This document shows positions 49,394-60,928 of a stretch of 64,000 nt of DNA, in pieces. The notes under the pieces were generated by a model that saw nothing but the letters and a program-made list of their open reading frames with translations, ran no database searches and had not been told where the DNA came from. The translations under genes were made by a program, and so were the position numbers. The stretch lies in NCBI GenBank assembly GCA_907163375.1, contig CAJQUW010001649.1, positions 248,001 to 312,000 on the forward strand, given 5' to 3'. This DNA is from Prostheceraeus crozeri. Taxonomy: Eukaryota > Platyhelminthes > Polycladida > Euryleptidae. Numbering within the stretch: the stretch's first letter is position 1; the number at the start of each line of letters is the position of its first letter.

Positions 49394-50458
49394 TTGTGAT
49401 GGCATTTTGCAGAGGAGTTTGAAGGCACTCTAAAACTAAAAACCACAATAGCCTAGGTGATGCGGCTCGGTTGTAAGAGGATCAAGCAGAGGTGGACACG
49501 TGATGTGGATAAGGGTTAAGGTTTCATTGGACACAAACACGGGCAATGAAATATTTTGAGATGACGAATTTATTATCTAAATAGGCCAACTCCTTTTAAA
49601 GTACAAGAAAGAGGCAATCATCGATTCTTGCATTTTTATTTCGTGATGGTCACCAAATTAAAAATATTTTAAACTGAGGATGAGACTGCAATGAAGAAGT
49701 CAGTTCATTAAATAGTGGCCAAAATTGGAATTTATCTACTGAATTATATTATTCTAGAAACTTCATTTTATAAATTTTCATCAGTTATCTCATAGAGTCA
49801 TTCTCCCATTCAGCGGACATCGTCCACTGACAGGCGATCAGGCGTCAAGCAGGCGCTGATTACATTATCTGATCTCTGTTAGATTGAAATGCACACGACA
49901 GACTCGGACAGTCTTCGACGATCGAACGATTAATGAAGCGATAGAGATGTCCATCAGACGTCAATGCTGCTACGCAGAATCTCAACAAAGCAAGATTTCT
50001 TGAGATGGTCTTCCGGGACTGTCGAGGAGAGAAAATGTTATATGGAGATTCGGAAACTATGGGGATCCGTAGCAGATTGAAGTTATTCTCTTGGCATCCT
50101 GTTTTCTGCGAATACAACTGTCTGATCAATTCATGGAGACTTCCGTAATTGTCTTTCCTTCATTATTGCTAGCTCTATGAACTTTCACTATCTTGATACA
50201 AATAATTTAGGAGTTTTTCCCCATAGATGTTTGCTTCAAGGTCCATCTGATGGTCATTCGGCATCCAAAAATCATATTTCATTGGTTATTGATTGGAAGT
50301 AGGAATGTAGCAGTTGACATATGCTCGTCTTATTAAAACGTGAATTCATTTAGCATTTAATGTGATTTAGCGCTATTCTTATCTAATCAAATATTTTCTA
50401 ACGTGACAATTCATCATTTCATTATCAATATAGGAAACATGAGTATAGTATGAAGACC
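49394..50458. other. No recognisable gene
   Basis: Unassigned. The frame 49860-50129 (minus) has no domain. Confidence 0.4.
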
Positions 50459-50980
50459 ACAGAATTAGATTGTTTAATCGTGTCACTTTGCTAGATCGTG
50501 TCCCGATGGAACATGCAGGAACTCAATAAGTGGACAAAAAGAAATTTTTAATTCATTACAGAGATAGGAAAAATAGTCGTGCGTTGCTTGCGGATTGCTG
50601 TGAATTCCTTCAAAATGCTCCGATCGCCACAATTCCTTCAGATTCGAAGAATTCAGTGTGAAAAAATTCAGTTTGCGAAAAAGTTTTCTCGATGATGTTG
50701 GGCCCTCCGATCATTATTAAAAAAGTTAGCAGGCGCACGAAAAAACATTCACAAACTTCTCTGTAAAACTTGACGTCGTCTGTGTCTCTTTGCTGTGTGA
50801 TCCGGCTGATAACAGTCACTGAAATGTCGCACAATTGGGCGTGCTTCATGTTGAACTGGCTCCCCATTGTTCGATTGCTATGGTATCATGTCAGTGCATT
50901 GTGCCATTTCACTAGCGTCACATGTTCCAATGCCTCCATTCTAGTTAAACAGAAGAAAAGACGACCTGTCCATTTCTGTG
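50459..50980 (+). repeat. R1 dispersed repeat, copy 3 (longest)
   Basis: Same orientation as copy 1 and inverted relative to copy 2. Its minus strand has an 85-codon open frame (50610-50867) starting at an ATG followed by GSQFNMKHAQLCDISVTVIS, then ITQQRDTDDVKFYREVCECF, VRLLTFLIMIGGPNIIEKTF and SEGIVAIGAF. The matching frame in copy 2 keeps most residues. No domain is recognised. The stretch LLTFLIMIGG is hydrophobic but short for a membrane helix. It may be a gene fragment captured in a repeat, or simply an undescribed interspersed repeat. Confidence 0.8.
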
Positions 50981-51072
50981 ATGAAGATAAATGACAACAA
51001 AAACACTGAACATTTCACGCAATATCATTCTTGGTCTCTTTTCGTTTATGATAATGATTCTCCTAGGGGTGT

Positions 51073-51326
51073 TCTACGGCTAGTTCCGGCTGATTGGATC
51101 CCTAGGAGAAAAGTTTTGGATAGTTTACGATTTCATTTTCTGCCTATAATTGGACTCAGGTCGATCATTTGACTTTGAAGTCCGATATCTTTGGAGTGAG
51201 AGCCAGTGGAGGGCTGCCGCTTTTTATATGGGTAAAGGGGACATATTTTGATCTTCTATGGCTACTTACGGATGATTGGATCCCCAGGAGAAAAGTTTTG
51301 AGCAGTTTAGGATTTTGTCTACTCTG
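51073..51326 (+). repeat. Diverged tandem duplication, period 182 bp
   Basis: 51073-51143 and 51255-51326 share about 70 bases at roughly 80% identity, centred on GATTGGATCCC(T/C)AGGAGAAA. Only two units are visible. One frame reads ADWIPRRKVLDSL in the first unit and DDWIPRRKVLSSL in the second. Confidence 0.65.
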
Positions 51327-51633
51327 TTATTCATGACTTTTTAAAATGTACTTTCGCTAATATTGGGAATTGCGAGAAGTCTGATATATACTGGGGTAAA
51401 TTGATGCTCTGTTGATGTTTGTGTGAAGTTACATTGCATTTGGAGTGATATTTAAAAAGCTTTGGCTGGTTTAGAATTTTTGAAATTATTTATCTATTGA
51501 AATAGCATACAACCTCGAGATAAGTTTTAACTTGTAGAAACAGCGAGCTTAACATCTCATTATAAATGATTCTGTGGCTTTTCATTTTGTGACACATGCC
51601 CATTCACAAAATTGTCGACTTTTTTTACAAAAT

Positions 51634-52145
51634 TTACAAGTGCTCTATGCGACCTCGTCTGGAGACTCGGCAGACATCAAGACGATAGATAGTCCAACTC
51701 ACGCAATATGTCAGTTAGGATGTCGTTTGTAATGACTGCTTCAGTAATGCGATTAATTTAGAGCTCTTGGATACGGAGGCACGGAAATCTCATCCTAAAG
51801 CTTGACTCAAAGAAAAAGGCAGTAATTGTTAAGTCTAATGATCTCGGTAGCCATTTAGGCTCGCTGTGAACCGATCCACCGTTGAGGTGATTCGTTGTTC
51901 ACCGGACTTCAATATGCCGATGCGGTGGTACACCATCCTGTTGAAAGATGAAGTCGCCGGTATCGTCATGAAGCAGAGTCAAAAGCCACGTTTGCAACAT
52001 GTGAAGATACGTGATACCGGTGATAAAGTCTTCTCCGTGAAGCTAAGACCCACACATCCTTTCACAAGAAAAAACGTTGACATTGGGCGAATATCCGGAC
52101 GCGCTATGCCGGTTCATTATTCCATTGATGTTGCGACATAGTCCT
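51634..52145 (-). pseudogene. Mariner-like transposase C, N-terminally truncated
   Basis: Minus strand, C-terminal two thirds of a transposase of the DUF4817/mariner-like type. NRHSASGYSPNVNVF corresponds to the 'vnrhN.riWg' region. An open stretch then reads EDFITGITYLHMLQTWLLTL and DFIFQQDGVPPH, the second catalytic Asp being the D in QQDG. In other frames QRWIGS and WLPRS follow ('RWIGrgg...WPpRSPDLtP'), then RITEAVITNDILTDILRELD, and the family's terminal VCRVSRRGRIEHL before the stop at 51634. A few frameshifts break it. An inverted TGCAGAGTGTTTCAAAAATA at 52313-52332 could be its eroded TIR. I could not confirm the other end. It is more similar in its end sequence to common 'GHIEHL' transposases than copies A and B are. 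Confidence 0.8.
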
Positions 52146-52427
52146 ATCTTGCACATTTTTGCAAAAGTGCACCGAGCCACAAAATGAAGAACCACAGAAC
52201 TCTTAATAACGTAATGCATAAACTTCGTTATCTCTACAAGGATTTGTAAAGCTTAATTTTGAGGATCTGTGTTAATTCAATATACAAACGCAGTACAAAG
52301 TAATTGCAGGATTATTTTTGAAACACTCTGCAATGTGAAGATTTAAATTTCAATCATGCAAAGATTACTCATATCCATTGATTTCATTAAAAACCTAATA
52401 ATGGGAAGTCCGACGATTTTATTGAAA
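52146..52427. other. Possible mariner C flank; otherwise nothing seen
   Basis: Contains the possible TIR of element C at 52313-52332. No gene seen. Confidence 0.35.
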
Positions 52428-52904
52428 GGGAAGAGTCAAGAATGATTTGATGTTATCTTATTTATTCTATTACGCTATTCATTTCAATCACTACTCAGTG
52501 ATAATCTTCAGGCAAAAAGGACTTTTAACATTGACATATGCATAAGATTTAAAATTTGTATGTGCAATGATATCATAAAAATATGATATAGAAGGGATGA
52601 TATAGGAAAAGGGGAATAGAGATATGTATGAGGCAGGTAGTACTGGGTTACATAGCACCAGTAGCAAAGAAAACAATGACCTGACTGAAAAGTTAGTGGT
52701 ACATAAATAAATTTTGAATCATGAGTATTAGAAAAAGAGAAAATCCCTGTAGCTGTTCAGTTCATGTTTGTTGTTTATGTTAAATTTAAACAATTTGTCA
52801 ATGTTAAAATTCCTTTTTGCCTGAAGATGATCACTGAGTAGTGATTGAAATTAATAGCGCAATAGAATAAATAATATAACATCAAACCATTCTTGACTCT
52901 TCCC
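52428..52904. repeat. Foldback: 109-bp arms, about 92% identical
   Basis: The arms are 52428-52536 and 52796-52904. Each arm carries, on opposite strands, CCTGAAGATGATCACTGAGT continuing AGTGATTGAAA (plus strand at 52820-52852). This has a perfect TCACT/AGTGA stem with a GAGT loop followed by GAAA, the layout of the Penelope/hammerhead-type motif. The 259-base loop contains the repeat shared with 15249-15300. No coding frame. Confidence 0.8.
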
Positions 52905-53616
52905 TATCAACAAATATGCTTTTAAGTCAAGACATTTTCAAATAGAAGTCCGAAGAGCCGGGCATGAAGTCGGCTCTTGGCTTTATTCATTTACACAAAT
53001 GAGGAAGAGCTTTGCTTTATTGAATTTAATTTTAAGACACACCATAATGTCAGGAAAAGGCACAATATTTTTTGCTAAATCGTAGACAAAACAGATCAAG
53101 TATTTACAGTGTGCATCCATCCTGCTCTTGATAGACTGTATTATGTTAGCAGTGCCATCTACTTTTTCTGTTTATCCGTAGTAATATGCACAATGTCTGT
53201 CACGCATTTTCTTATTTCCAAATGCTGAACTCGAGGTTTTCGATTTTAAATTCTTTACATTTTTCATAAAATAATTCTCAATTTCTGTGTATCGGGTGAT
53301 CCTTTGGAGTCTGCACACTCAATTTCACAGGAAGCGAAAGAATAATCTCTTTGAATTGATTTTAATATTTTCTGCTATATCTCAAATACTTTTGTTGTCA
53401 GTTCGATGGAATGCAAATTTTTTTGCATACGAATTTCACCTCTTTAGAAAAATCGTCTGATAATGGATGAATTCGATTCACCTCTGCGTGGAAATTAATG
53501 GATTGAAGTGTCATCCTCGACATCTTTCCGTGCTTCATCCTACGATACTCCATCACAAGGACCGGAGTGTTTCAATACAAGAAATTAATGTTAACAGTTC
53601 GCTTTTTATGATGTAG
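52905..53616. other. No recognisable gene
   Basis: Unassigned; may include the 3' UTR of LINE E (minus strand), though no tail repeat is visible. Confidence 0.4.
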
Positions 53617-53940
53617 TTAGACGCCTTTTAAATGTTGTTTGTACCACCGCTTGTAAGCGGCGGTCGATAGAAACCTGATAGAGATGTGTTCATGAATATT
53701 GATGAGAATTAGGGAATTGTTGGCACTGTATCTTGAACGAGCAGTGAAGGCCAGCTCATTCAGGTATCTAATAAACACATCACAATGAAGACGCTTTTTC
53801 TCAAACACAATCAAATTAATCACTCGAGAAGGAAGTGTAGCGATTTTTGTGAGCACACTACGAATAACATTCGGACTATAGTGAAAGTAATCAGGTTGTG
53901 AGATGCATTTGACCCCCAAAGGTATTACAATTTACGAGGA
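53617..53940 (-). mobile_element. LINE E: C-terminal fragment (L2/CR1 group)
   Basis: An open minus-strand frame of 100 residues matches the extreme C-terminus of L2/CR1-type LINE proteins. SPNVIRSVLTKIATLPSRVI corresponds to '..hitp.l..LHWLPvrsRi'. CDVFIRYLNELAFTARSRYS corresponds to 'aP.YLselv....r.ryslRs', and IRFLSTAAYKRWYKQHL to 'gdRsFStAaPklWN.LP'. The key Trp and the 'STAA' box are kept; the LHW tripeptide is altered. The catalytic domain is absent upstream. Confidence 0.65.
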
Positions 53941-56900
53941 TACAAAACGTTTCTCCAATTTAATTGAAAATTCATTGTCTATTTGAAAGACAGACATCTT
54001 TTGGGATTCGAAGCAGATAGGTGAGAGGAAATAATTTGAAACTCATCTGTCAATTCATGAACTCAATGTACAACAACAGAGTTATGAATATCAATCTTCT
54101 TCGACCTTATGACCTCAACTTTACCCTATCTACTATATTTTTAATCATAAAAATTTCCTCTCTAAATGCATTTCTTTGCAGCGTCTCCATGATGTCACAA
54201 AGCTAAATACGTTTATAAATATATGGTCTAACTCAAGTCTACATGAGGCAATGGATTAAAAATGAACAGTAAATAGAGGAAATTGTACCTTCAGTTGATT
54301 AATCGGAACAGACATGAATAGCTGCCACTTCATCCAACATCAGGATTCATTGGCAAATCGAGTTCACATCCCTCAACATCGACACAGCTCCATGTTTAAA
54401 CATATGGCCATACCCGTAGTTAATTTGAAACATGAAAATATTTTTGCGAATATTTCATAAAATGCATTCATTTTTTAAGACACTACTGATATGTCGCCCA
54501 AACTACTTTCAAGTTAATTATATTTTTCGAAGAAGTTTTTATTCAAACGCAGTTTGTGGGCGCTCTATGCATCGTATGAGGTCGTGAGTGGTGCCATTAG
54601 AACCGCATTGATCTCCCTTTTTATTTGGTCACTTTTTGGCCGCCGTACGGGTAAGCAACGTTGTCTCAAAGAATTCGCGTCGAAAGGGGTGAACGCCAGC
54701 AGAAATTTACTAAATGTGCTAATTGCGTATCTCACAGTAGATTCAATTGAAGAGATTCTAATGTCATCAGAGAAGAAATTGAGGCAAAGCGGAACAACAT
54801 CAAAAGAAAGCGGTTGACACTTTCAAGATTCTTTTGGCTGCTTGTCGAGATTCGTACAGTGAACATTTGGAACATGCTTTGCATGCCTCTAATAAAATTA
54901 CTGTGCAAGATATACCGTAATTACTACCTTTCAAAATGATATCTACTTCCAATTGCACTCGTGAAAAAGTAGATAGCACCGATATCACTTAATTTCAGTA
55001 AATCATTAAATGATCAAGATTTGAATTCCTTGCTACTATTGAACACTACGGCTGCAATTCACATAATTATGCAAAGTAGGCCTATGTGTATGTCTCTATT
55101 ATGATCTGTTATTATGACACTAATACTTTTGGAGTGAATTTATAGTATGATCAACTTACATTTCTCCAGCATGAATTGATTCGGAGCTACTTAACGGTTT
55201 ATCTGTTCTTAATGAAAAACGGCTAGAATATGTTTTGCTCATCATTCAGCTCATTGGTCGCTGATTTGGCGCTGGTGTAAGCGCTTAATCATGGAAAGTC
55301 CATGAAATTATGATGACAATAAAGTGAACTGAAAAATGACAAATTACCTAATCGAGCCTTCATGGTCGTCGCCAATCTTCAAAGCTAACTATATCATCTT
55401 ATATCAAACTATAATTTTCTTAAAAAACAATTTTTATGTGTTTGTTTTAAAAACAAGGTAGTTCTGTTCATATAGAAGGCTACTTTTGTCTGATTTTTAT
55501 ACAATACTGACCACTGGGTTTCACTGAAAAGTATGCATGCTGACAATCTTAGTGAAAGATTTTTTCAGCAATGTTGATGTGGCAAGAAAACGTTGTCGCC
55601 TGTCAGGATCGCTGATCTGGCAGACCATTATCAGTAACAAGCATGTCTCTCATTCGAATGCGCATGTTTGCATATGCATCATCAGCAAAGCCTATAAGCA
55701 CATATTGAAACGGCATAATTCATGTTTTATTTATGCGTTTATGAAGAAGTATTATGCATGCATTTTTATCTGCAACATTAGCATCCTCTCAATATCTTAC
55801 CTTTCTTCGTATTTTGCCCTGAATATAGCACTGTCCTTTCTGTTGGATTCTTTAATGTAGAGGATTTTGTCGTCATTAATTATTTTTCTGCCAACAAAAT
55901 ATTTTGACATATATGATTCCTTATAGATATTCAAGTGTCACACCTCTGTATGAATACAAAACTGGAAGAATTTCTGACACCGTGATTAAGAAAGCATGCA
56001 ACACTTTCCATGTGAAGTCTGAATTTCAGGTGACCAAAATCAAGTTTCTCATTAAGTCCGCTTCACTTGCCATGATAGACACATGATAAAGGAATTGATC
56101 ATGCATTTACAAGTATTTACTCGTGTTTCTCAATTAAACGTGGAACCAGTGAGAAGATGACGTCTAAGGCCATATATGGTCTGCTCTTAAAATTGTCAGG
56201 GGAGCAAATGCTCACATAGTTTCTCAAATGTTAAGAAAAAGCATTGAAATACCATTTGACTCTCGCATTCGCAAACAATTCAGAGTTGTTCTAAGCGTGA
56301 TCAACATCGTTAACTGCGACTCATGTCAAATTGGAATTGAAGTTCCTGTCGTAAAATCATCACAAAGCTGGCAACGGGCATGCTAACACCAATATTTTAA
56401 CTGTCATCAAACAGAGTTGTCTATTTTCGGGACAAAAATGTTCTCGCCAAATTCTTTCCTGATTCTGATTTTCTCGAGATCAAATAGTAAACGTTTCATA
56501 AGAATAATTGAAACACAATCATCTGCGAGTTTTCTACACCATTAAAAGATTAAGCAGTGATTTAAGCTACGATTCCTAAGTTCGTTGGCTTGATAATAAG
56601 TTTCGTTACCGAACACTCGTTTGACACGGCTTCATTTGAGTGCTCAGCAAACGTGAGGTACGAGATGCTTCTGTGTAGCTTGAAAGTTGAACGCAGAAAA
56701 AAGAAAGCCGTTGCGATAGGAGATTACGCTAATCTGACAGGGCCTCTCATCATTTCTCTCTTTCTCTCTTTTCCTCTCGAACTATCTCTTTCGTTCTGCA
56801 ATTTTCTCTTCCTTGCAGTGGTTCCACCCATTCCGAAGTATGTCTCTTATGAAAATGCGCATTACAAACATTGACTAGGAGTCGATTTGCGTTTTATCAA

Positions 56901-58004
56901 CTTTTGCTCAAGCATTTTAACCGCTGCCTCATTTTCCGTTGTCGTATATATTGATTAGTAAGACACAGTATTTCGTATTTTAGTTCTGCGGAGTAGGGAT
57001 GTTGCCAAATCTCAGCAAATGGGTTTGCTAATGACGCAGCATAGCTCTCAAGTTTGAAATAAATCCACCAGAGCTCAAATGGCGCTAACTTCATTCTCCA
57101 CAACTATTGCGAATCACCTGTCATAACCTGTTTGACGGGTTCCCATTCTATACAAGAATGTCGACAGATAAGTCATTTCAAACAAATGTAGTCGGTTAAC
57201 GAGATGTTTTGTTTTCTTGTCAAAGTCATTCTGTTCTGATGGATGAATTATGACTTAAAGCATCACAATCAGCAACATCATGTCAACGAGAAATTTAAGT
57301 GAGATTGGTGGAGTGAATTCGCGGCTATAATAACGACGGCATTAACCATTTTCTGATTCTGTTGATTGTTCAAGATATTGTACAAAAATAAACATGTACA
57401 TTATTAAAAATACCAGTAGGTGACATTTGACTTGGCTCCGTCAAATTTTCACCTTTCTGTAATTCGCAAGGAGAGGTTTATGAGAACAGAACTCAGTCGA
57501 GCATCTCTGTAGTTATGGGAGAATTATGCTGAATTTAATATGAAAATTGCCATGGGGCAAATTGATCTTTACAGTTAACCTTTCCAAATGACATTCAATA
57601 TTACTAGCTGAATCATGACATTATGGATTACATTTACCGATAGTGTACAATGTCATGCCACAATATGCTTATCGATATCAGGGCTGAAAGTTCAGGTGTA
57701 GAGAAGGTCTATTCCTACTAACACGGGTATTCTAAGGGAATCTTTAAAATGTCTTACATTGATAATCATGTTTTATGTAAATTATGGGATGCAACACATA
57801 AGAGAGCACTCGTAAGTCCTTTTTAGTATTGACGTAATTGCATATCACATTTTCAACTATAGATTTTGATTTAGTAGTTTACAAACTTCCATGAATTTTC
57901 GCACAATCAACCACATACATGGAGTATCTTAATGATATGCGATCAAAGCCACAATTATCCGAGAAGTGCATAATTATATGTTTTAAAAAGTGAATTTAAA
58001 TAAT
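53941..58004. other. No recognised gene
   Basis: Unassigned DNA. The plus-strand frame 54554-54817 (87 residues, SLFIWSLFGRRTG then GTAAGC, a good splice-donor word) is the most exon-like piece, but I recognise no family and see no partner exon. Confidence 0.35.
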
Positions 58005-58052
58005 CGGCTCAACGTTTCGTATGTCCACTGCATTCATTTTCAAATGGTCACT
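58005..58052 (-). other. Penelope/hammerhead-type 'stem plus GAAACGTT' motif
   Basis: On the minus strand: TTTGAAAATGA, a short ATG/CAT stem around CAGTGGA, then ACGAAACGTTGAGCC. It is the same layout as the motif at 35152-35193. Penelope protein sequence is not seen next to it, so it is likely a lone end fragment. Confidence 0.4.
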
Positions 58053-60928
58053 TCCTTCAAATTCTATACTTCTCAGAAAATGGTGGCTCTGTTCGCATAT
58101 CATTATCAATCATTCAAGGACATTCCCTGCATACTTGAAATATTAAGCATCGCAAATCTACTGCATGTAAGTATGTTTCTTCTCAGATGTCTCAGAAAAT
58201 TTCGAAAGTGTGAAAGTGTAAGCACATACAAAGGATTCAGTTTCAAGGATCAACTTTGATTTTTATATATTTTCTGTCACCATTTTTCCGATTATCAAAT
58301 TGATGTATTAAAACGGATGATGGAGAACCAGTTTTTCACAAAAAACTCAAAAATAGGCAAATGTTCGCATTTTTTGACAAATTTAATATGAGTGATTACG
58401 AGATACGTGGCCACGATCACTGATATATAGTTTTGTATTTTTCCGCGTTGTCGCAAGCGTTGCCGCAAGCGTTGCATGTTTCATAAATACTTTCTTTCAA
58501 ATATTCTAACCGGCCCTATTTTTCACGAAAATGTTTTGATTCCTAAATTATGGGATCATGCACTTACTCGTAGCTCTATCAATGAATGATCCTCTTGTCA
58601 CCTGTCTTTGATACATTATTATGTCGACAGCTACGATATTCATATACAAAGATAAAGTTCAATCATAGTTTTTAGATTTATTTTCGCTCGCAATAGGTTC
58701 ACCACTACCGTGGTGACCATGGCTAAAAAGCATGAAGAATGCATTGTTTCAAAACCATAATTGTGATCCCTGTAATTGATGAGTATGATGTACATGTAGA
58801 CATGTTGGTAGGCACCCTGATGTCTTATTCAAAACGAGAGTAGATAATGGAAACCATATTGTCATATCATCAGATTGTCTATTCCAAAGTAGTCTATTCG
58901 CTGCTTACTACCGAGGCGAAGACGAAAGACAATTTAAAAAAATTCAGTTCCTGTCAGCAAATGTAAGTATGATATAAATATTCTACTAAGTAAACCCATG
59001 AATAACATCCCATCGACATTACAGGTGCTTTATTTCATGCATCTAAACAGCTTTTGAAGTTGCCAATCTATTTAATAGGTTGAAATTAAATTATTAATTC
59101 AATTAATAAAATTTAATATTAAATTAAATCAATATTTAATATTAAATTTTAATTTAATTAAATAATTGAAAAGAAACGATGAAAAATGTTGGAAAACTGA
59201 AGAAAACAAAATAATAGGACTTTCTTGATCTAAAACTTAATAAAACCTGGCTTTTGAAGCCCATATAGCGAGTCAAGCAATGACCAAGGCCATCTAATTA
59301 GCTTCTTGATAAAATGAAGTGCAAAACAAAATTTACTTTGAGTAAGAAAATCCCTCAATAATACACTGAATTAAATGGCTTTCTACAGTACAGTAAAGCT
59401 TTGTTCATGCATTGTCATTCATGTTTCTTTCGAGCACTCGAATACTCGATTAGTGTTTATTCGAGTGATGCTGAAAACCCTTTTGTACAAAATAATCATG
59501 TTGATTTTTGCATCGGTTGCAAGCAACAACGATGGTTGAAAATATGTTGGGTCTGTAAACTGCAATAAGAATTTAAGAGATAATCTGCGACCATTCATTT
59601 AGTGATACCTAAGGCGAGCGGAGAGTGAACCGAATCGTGCTTCATTGGGACGACCAGAAGCGATTTCAAAATGTAAAAATGTGCGAACCGCACATGTCCA
59701 TGCACCTTCGTGCTAGCGATCCTGGTGTGTGAATTCAGATATATGTTGAATGTGATTTTGTATCAATATACATACTTATTGAGCATAAATTACATTACAG
59801 AAGATGAGTGTGCGCGATGCAATATTCATGGAGGCTATTTTATTGACAGCATTTTCCCATATCATTCAAAATCACTGAGGGCCACTACATTGCTAGTTAA
59901 GACTTTCTATAACAAATGAAGACATTTGCATCGTATTATGACAATTTTAAGTGCAGCTGCAATGATTCTAATCTCTCTTTTGAGATCTGATAGCGGGATG
60001 TACTTAAAATTTTTGGAATGTTGAAGATCGCAACGGGACGTCTGCGATCTACTTGAAAGCAGCTAGACTCACTTCCAATGACTGTTTAGAGCATTAATAA
60101 AACCTCATGGGATTATAATTCTCATTTTCTTTGCGAAATCATAACCGCCAAGAAAGACACAAACTTTGTAAACTAAATCGGAAAGATCAAACATTTTGCG
60201 AAGGTCTCAAGTGATCAAAGATTCGCTCAAAGAGAAACAAATCTACTGATTGTGGCGCTGTTCTTTTGTGTTCGCTTGAGAAATTGCTGAAATATTTGAG
60301 GCTTTGCATTTATATGAGCTGTTGGAATGAATGTCTGCATACTTATGCTATATTCCGGCAAAAAGAATCTGCCAGGTATGCGATAGAAACTTATTCATTT
60401 GTTAAAGGGGTGATGTTTGATATATACTTTGCATTGTAACATCATAAAACATGAGAACTCTCATTAAAAATCCCAAAATGCGATGTTTATGATGTGCATT
60501 TACATGTAGAAAATTCACTACGGAAATTCACAGTACTGGAATTTACCAGACTTTTGCCTATATATTCTATATATCAGCAGACTTTAGACTATAGAATTGT
60601 AGAACATACTCGTAGAAACAAATCAGAGGAAAATTTTCCAATGCTGAAAGCCGGGTTTCAAAACACATGTTGTACATATTTGCATATCTGAGATCGACCC
60701 AATAATTCTTACTGATCTACCTTCACAAACATTTGAACAATTTTGTACGTAAAACGTCAATTATTCATCCCGTAGTTTAATAAATCTTTTATGTATTAAA
60801 TTCAAATGGGCGTCACATAGAAAATATGGTATGGCTTCTACATCATATAGTCTTCAAATATCAGTTCTTATTATTATTAACCGCCTTGGTGAGCATTTGT
60901 TTATAATTTCTCGGAAGGCTCAATTAAC
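58053..60928. other. No recognised gene; AT-only patch and short repeat
   Basis: Unassigned. At 58446-58478 a 12-base unit (GTTGCCGCAAGC-like) repeats about 2.5 times. At 59083-59170 there is a patch made almost only of AATT/TAAT words with several palindromes (for example TTAATATTAA). No coding frame over 70 codons. Confidence 0.45.

Noticed and set aside
51866-52141. 91-residue plus-strand protein
   Set aside because: The opposite strand carries ordered mariner-like transposase motifs, including QQDGVPPH.
52628-52650. let-7-like microRNA seed (TGAGGCAGGTAGT)
   Set aside because: The mature let-7 sequence is not matched beyond the first bases, and no fitting hairpin surrounds it.
53617-53919. 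Rhodopsin-type GPCR TM6-TM7 fragment (RVINLIVF...YLNELAF...NSLILINI)
   Set aside because: The frame lacks a hydrophobic TM6 with CWxP, and the whole stretch fits the C-terminus of L2/CR1 LINE proteins better (RYLNEL, RSRYS, FSTAA...W).
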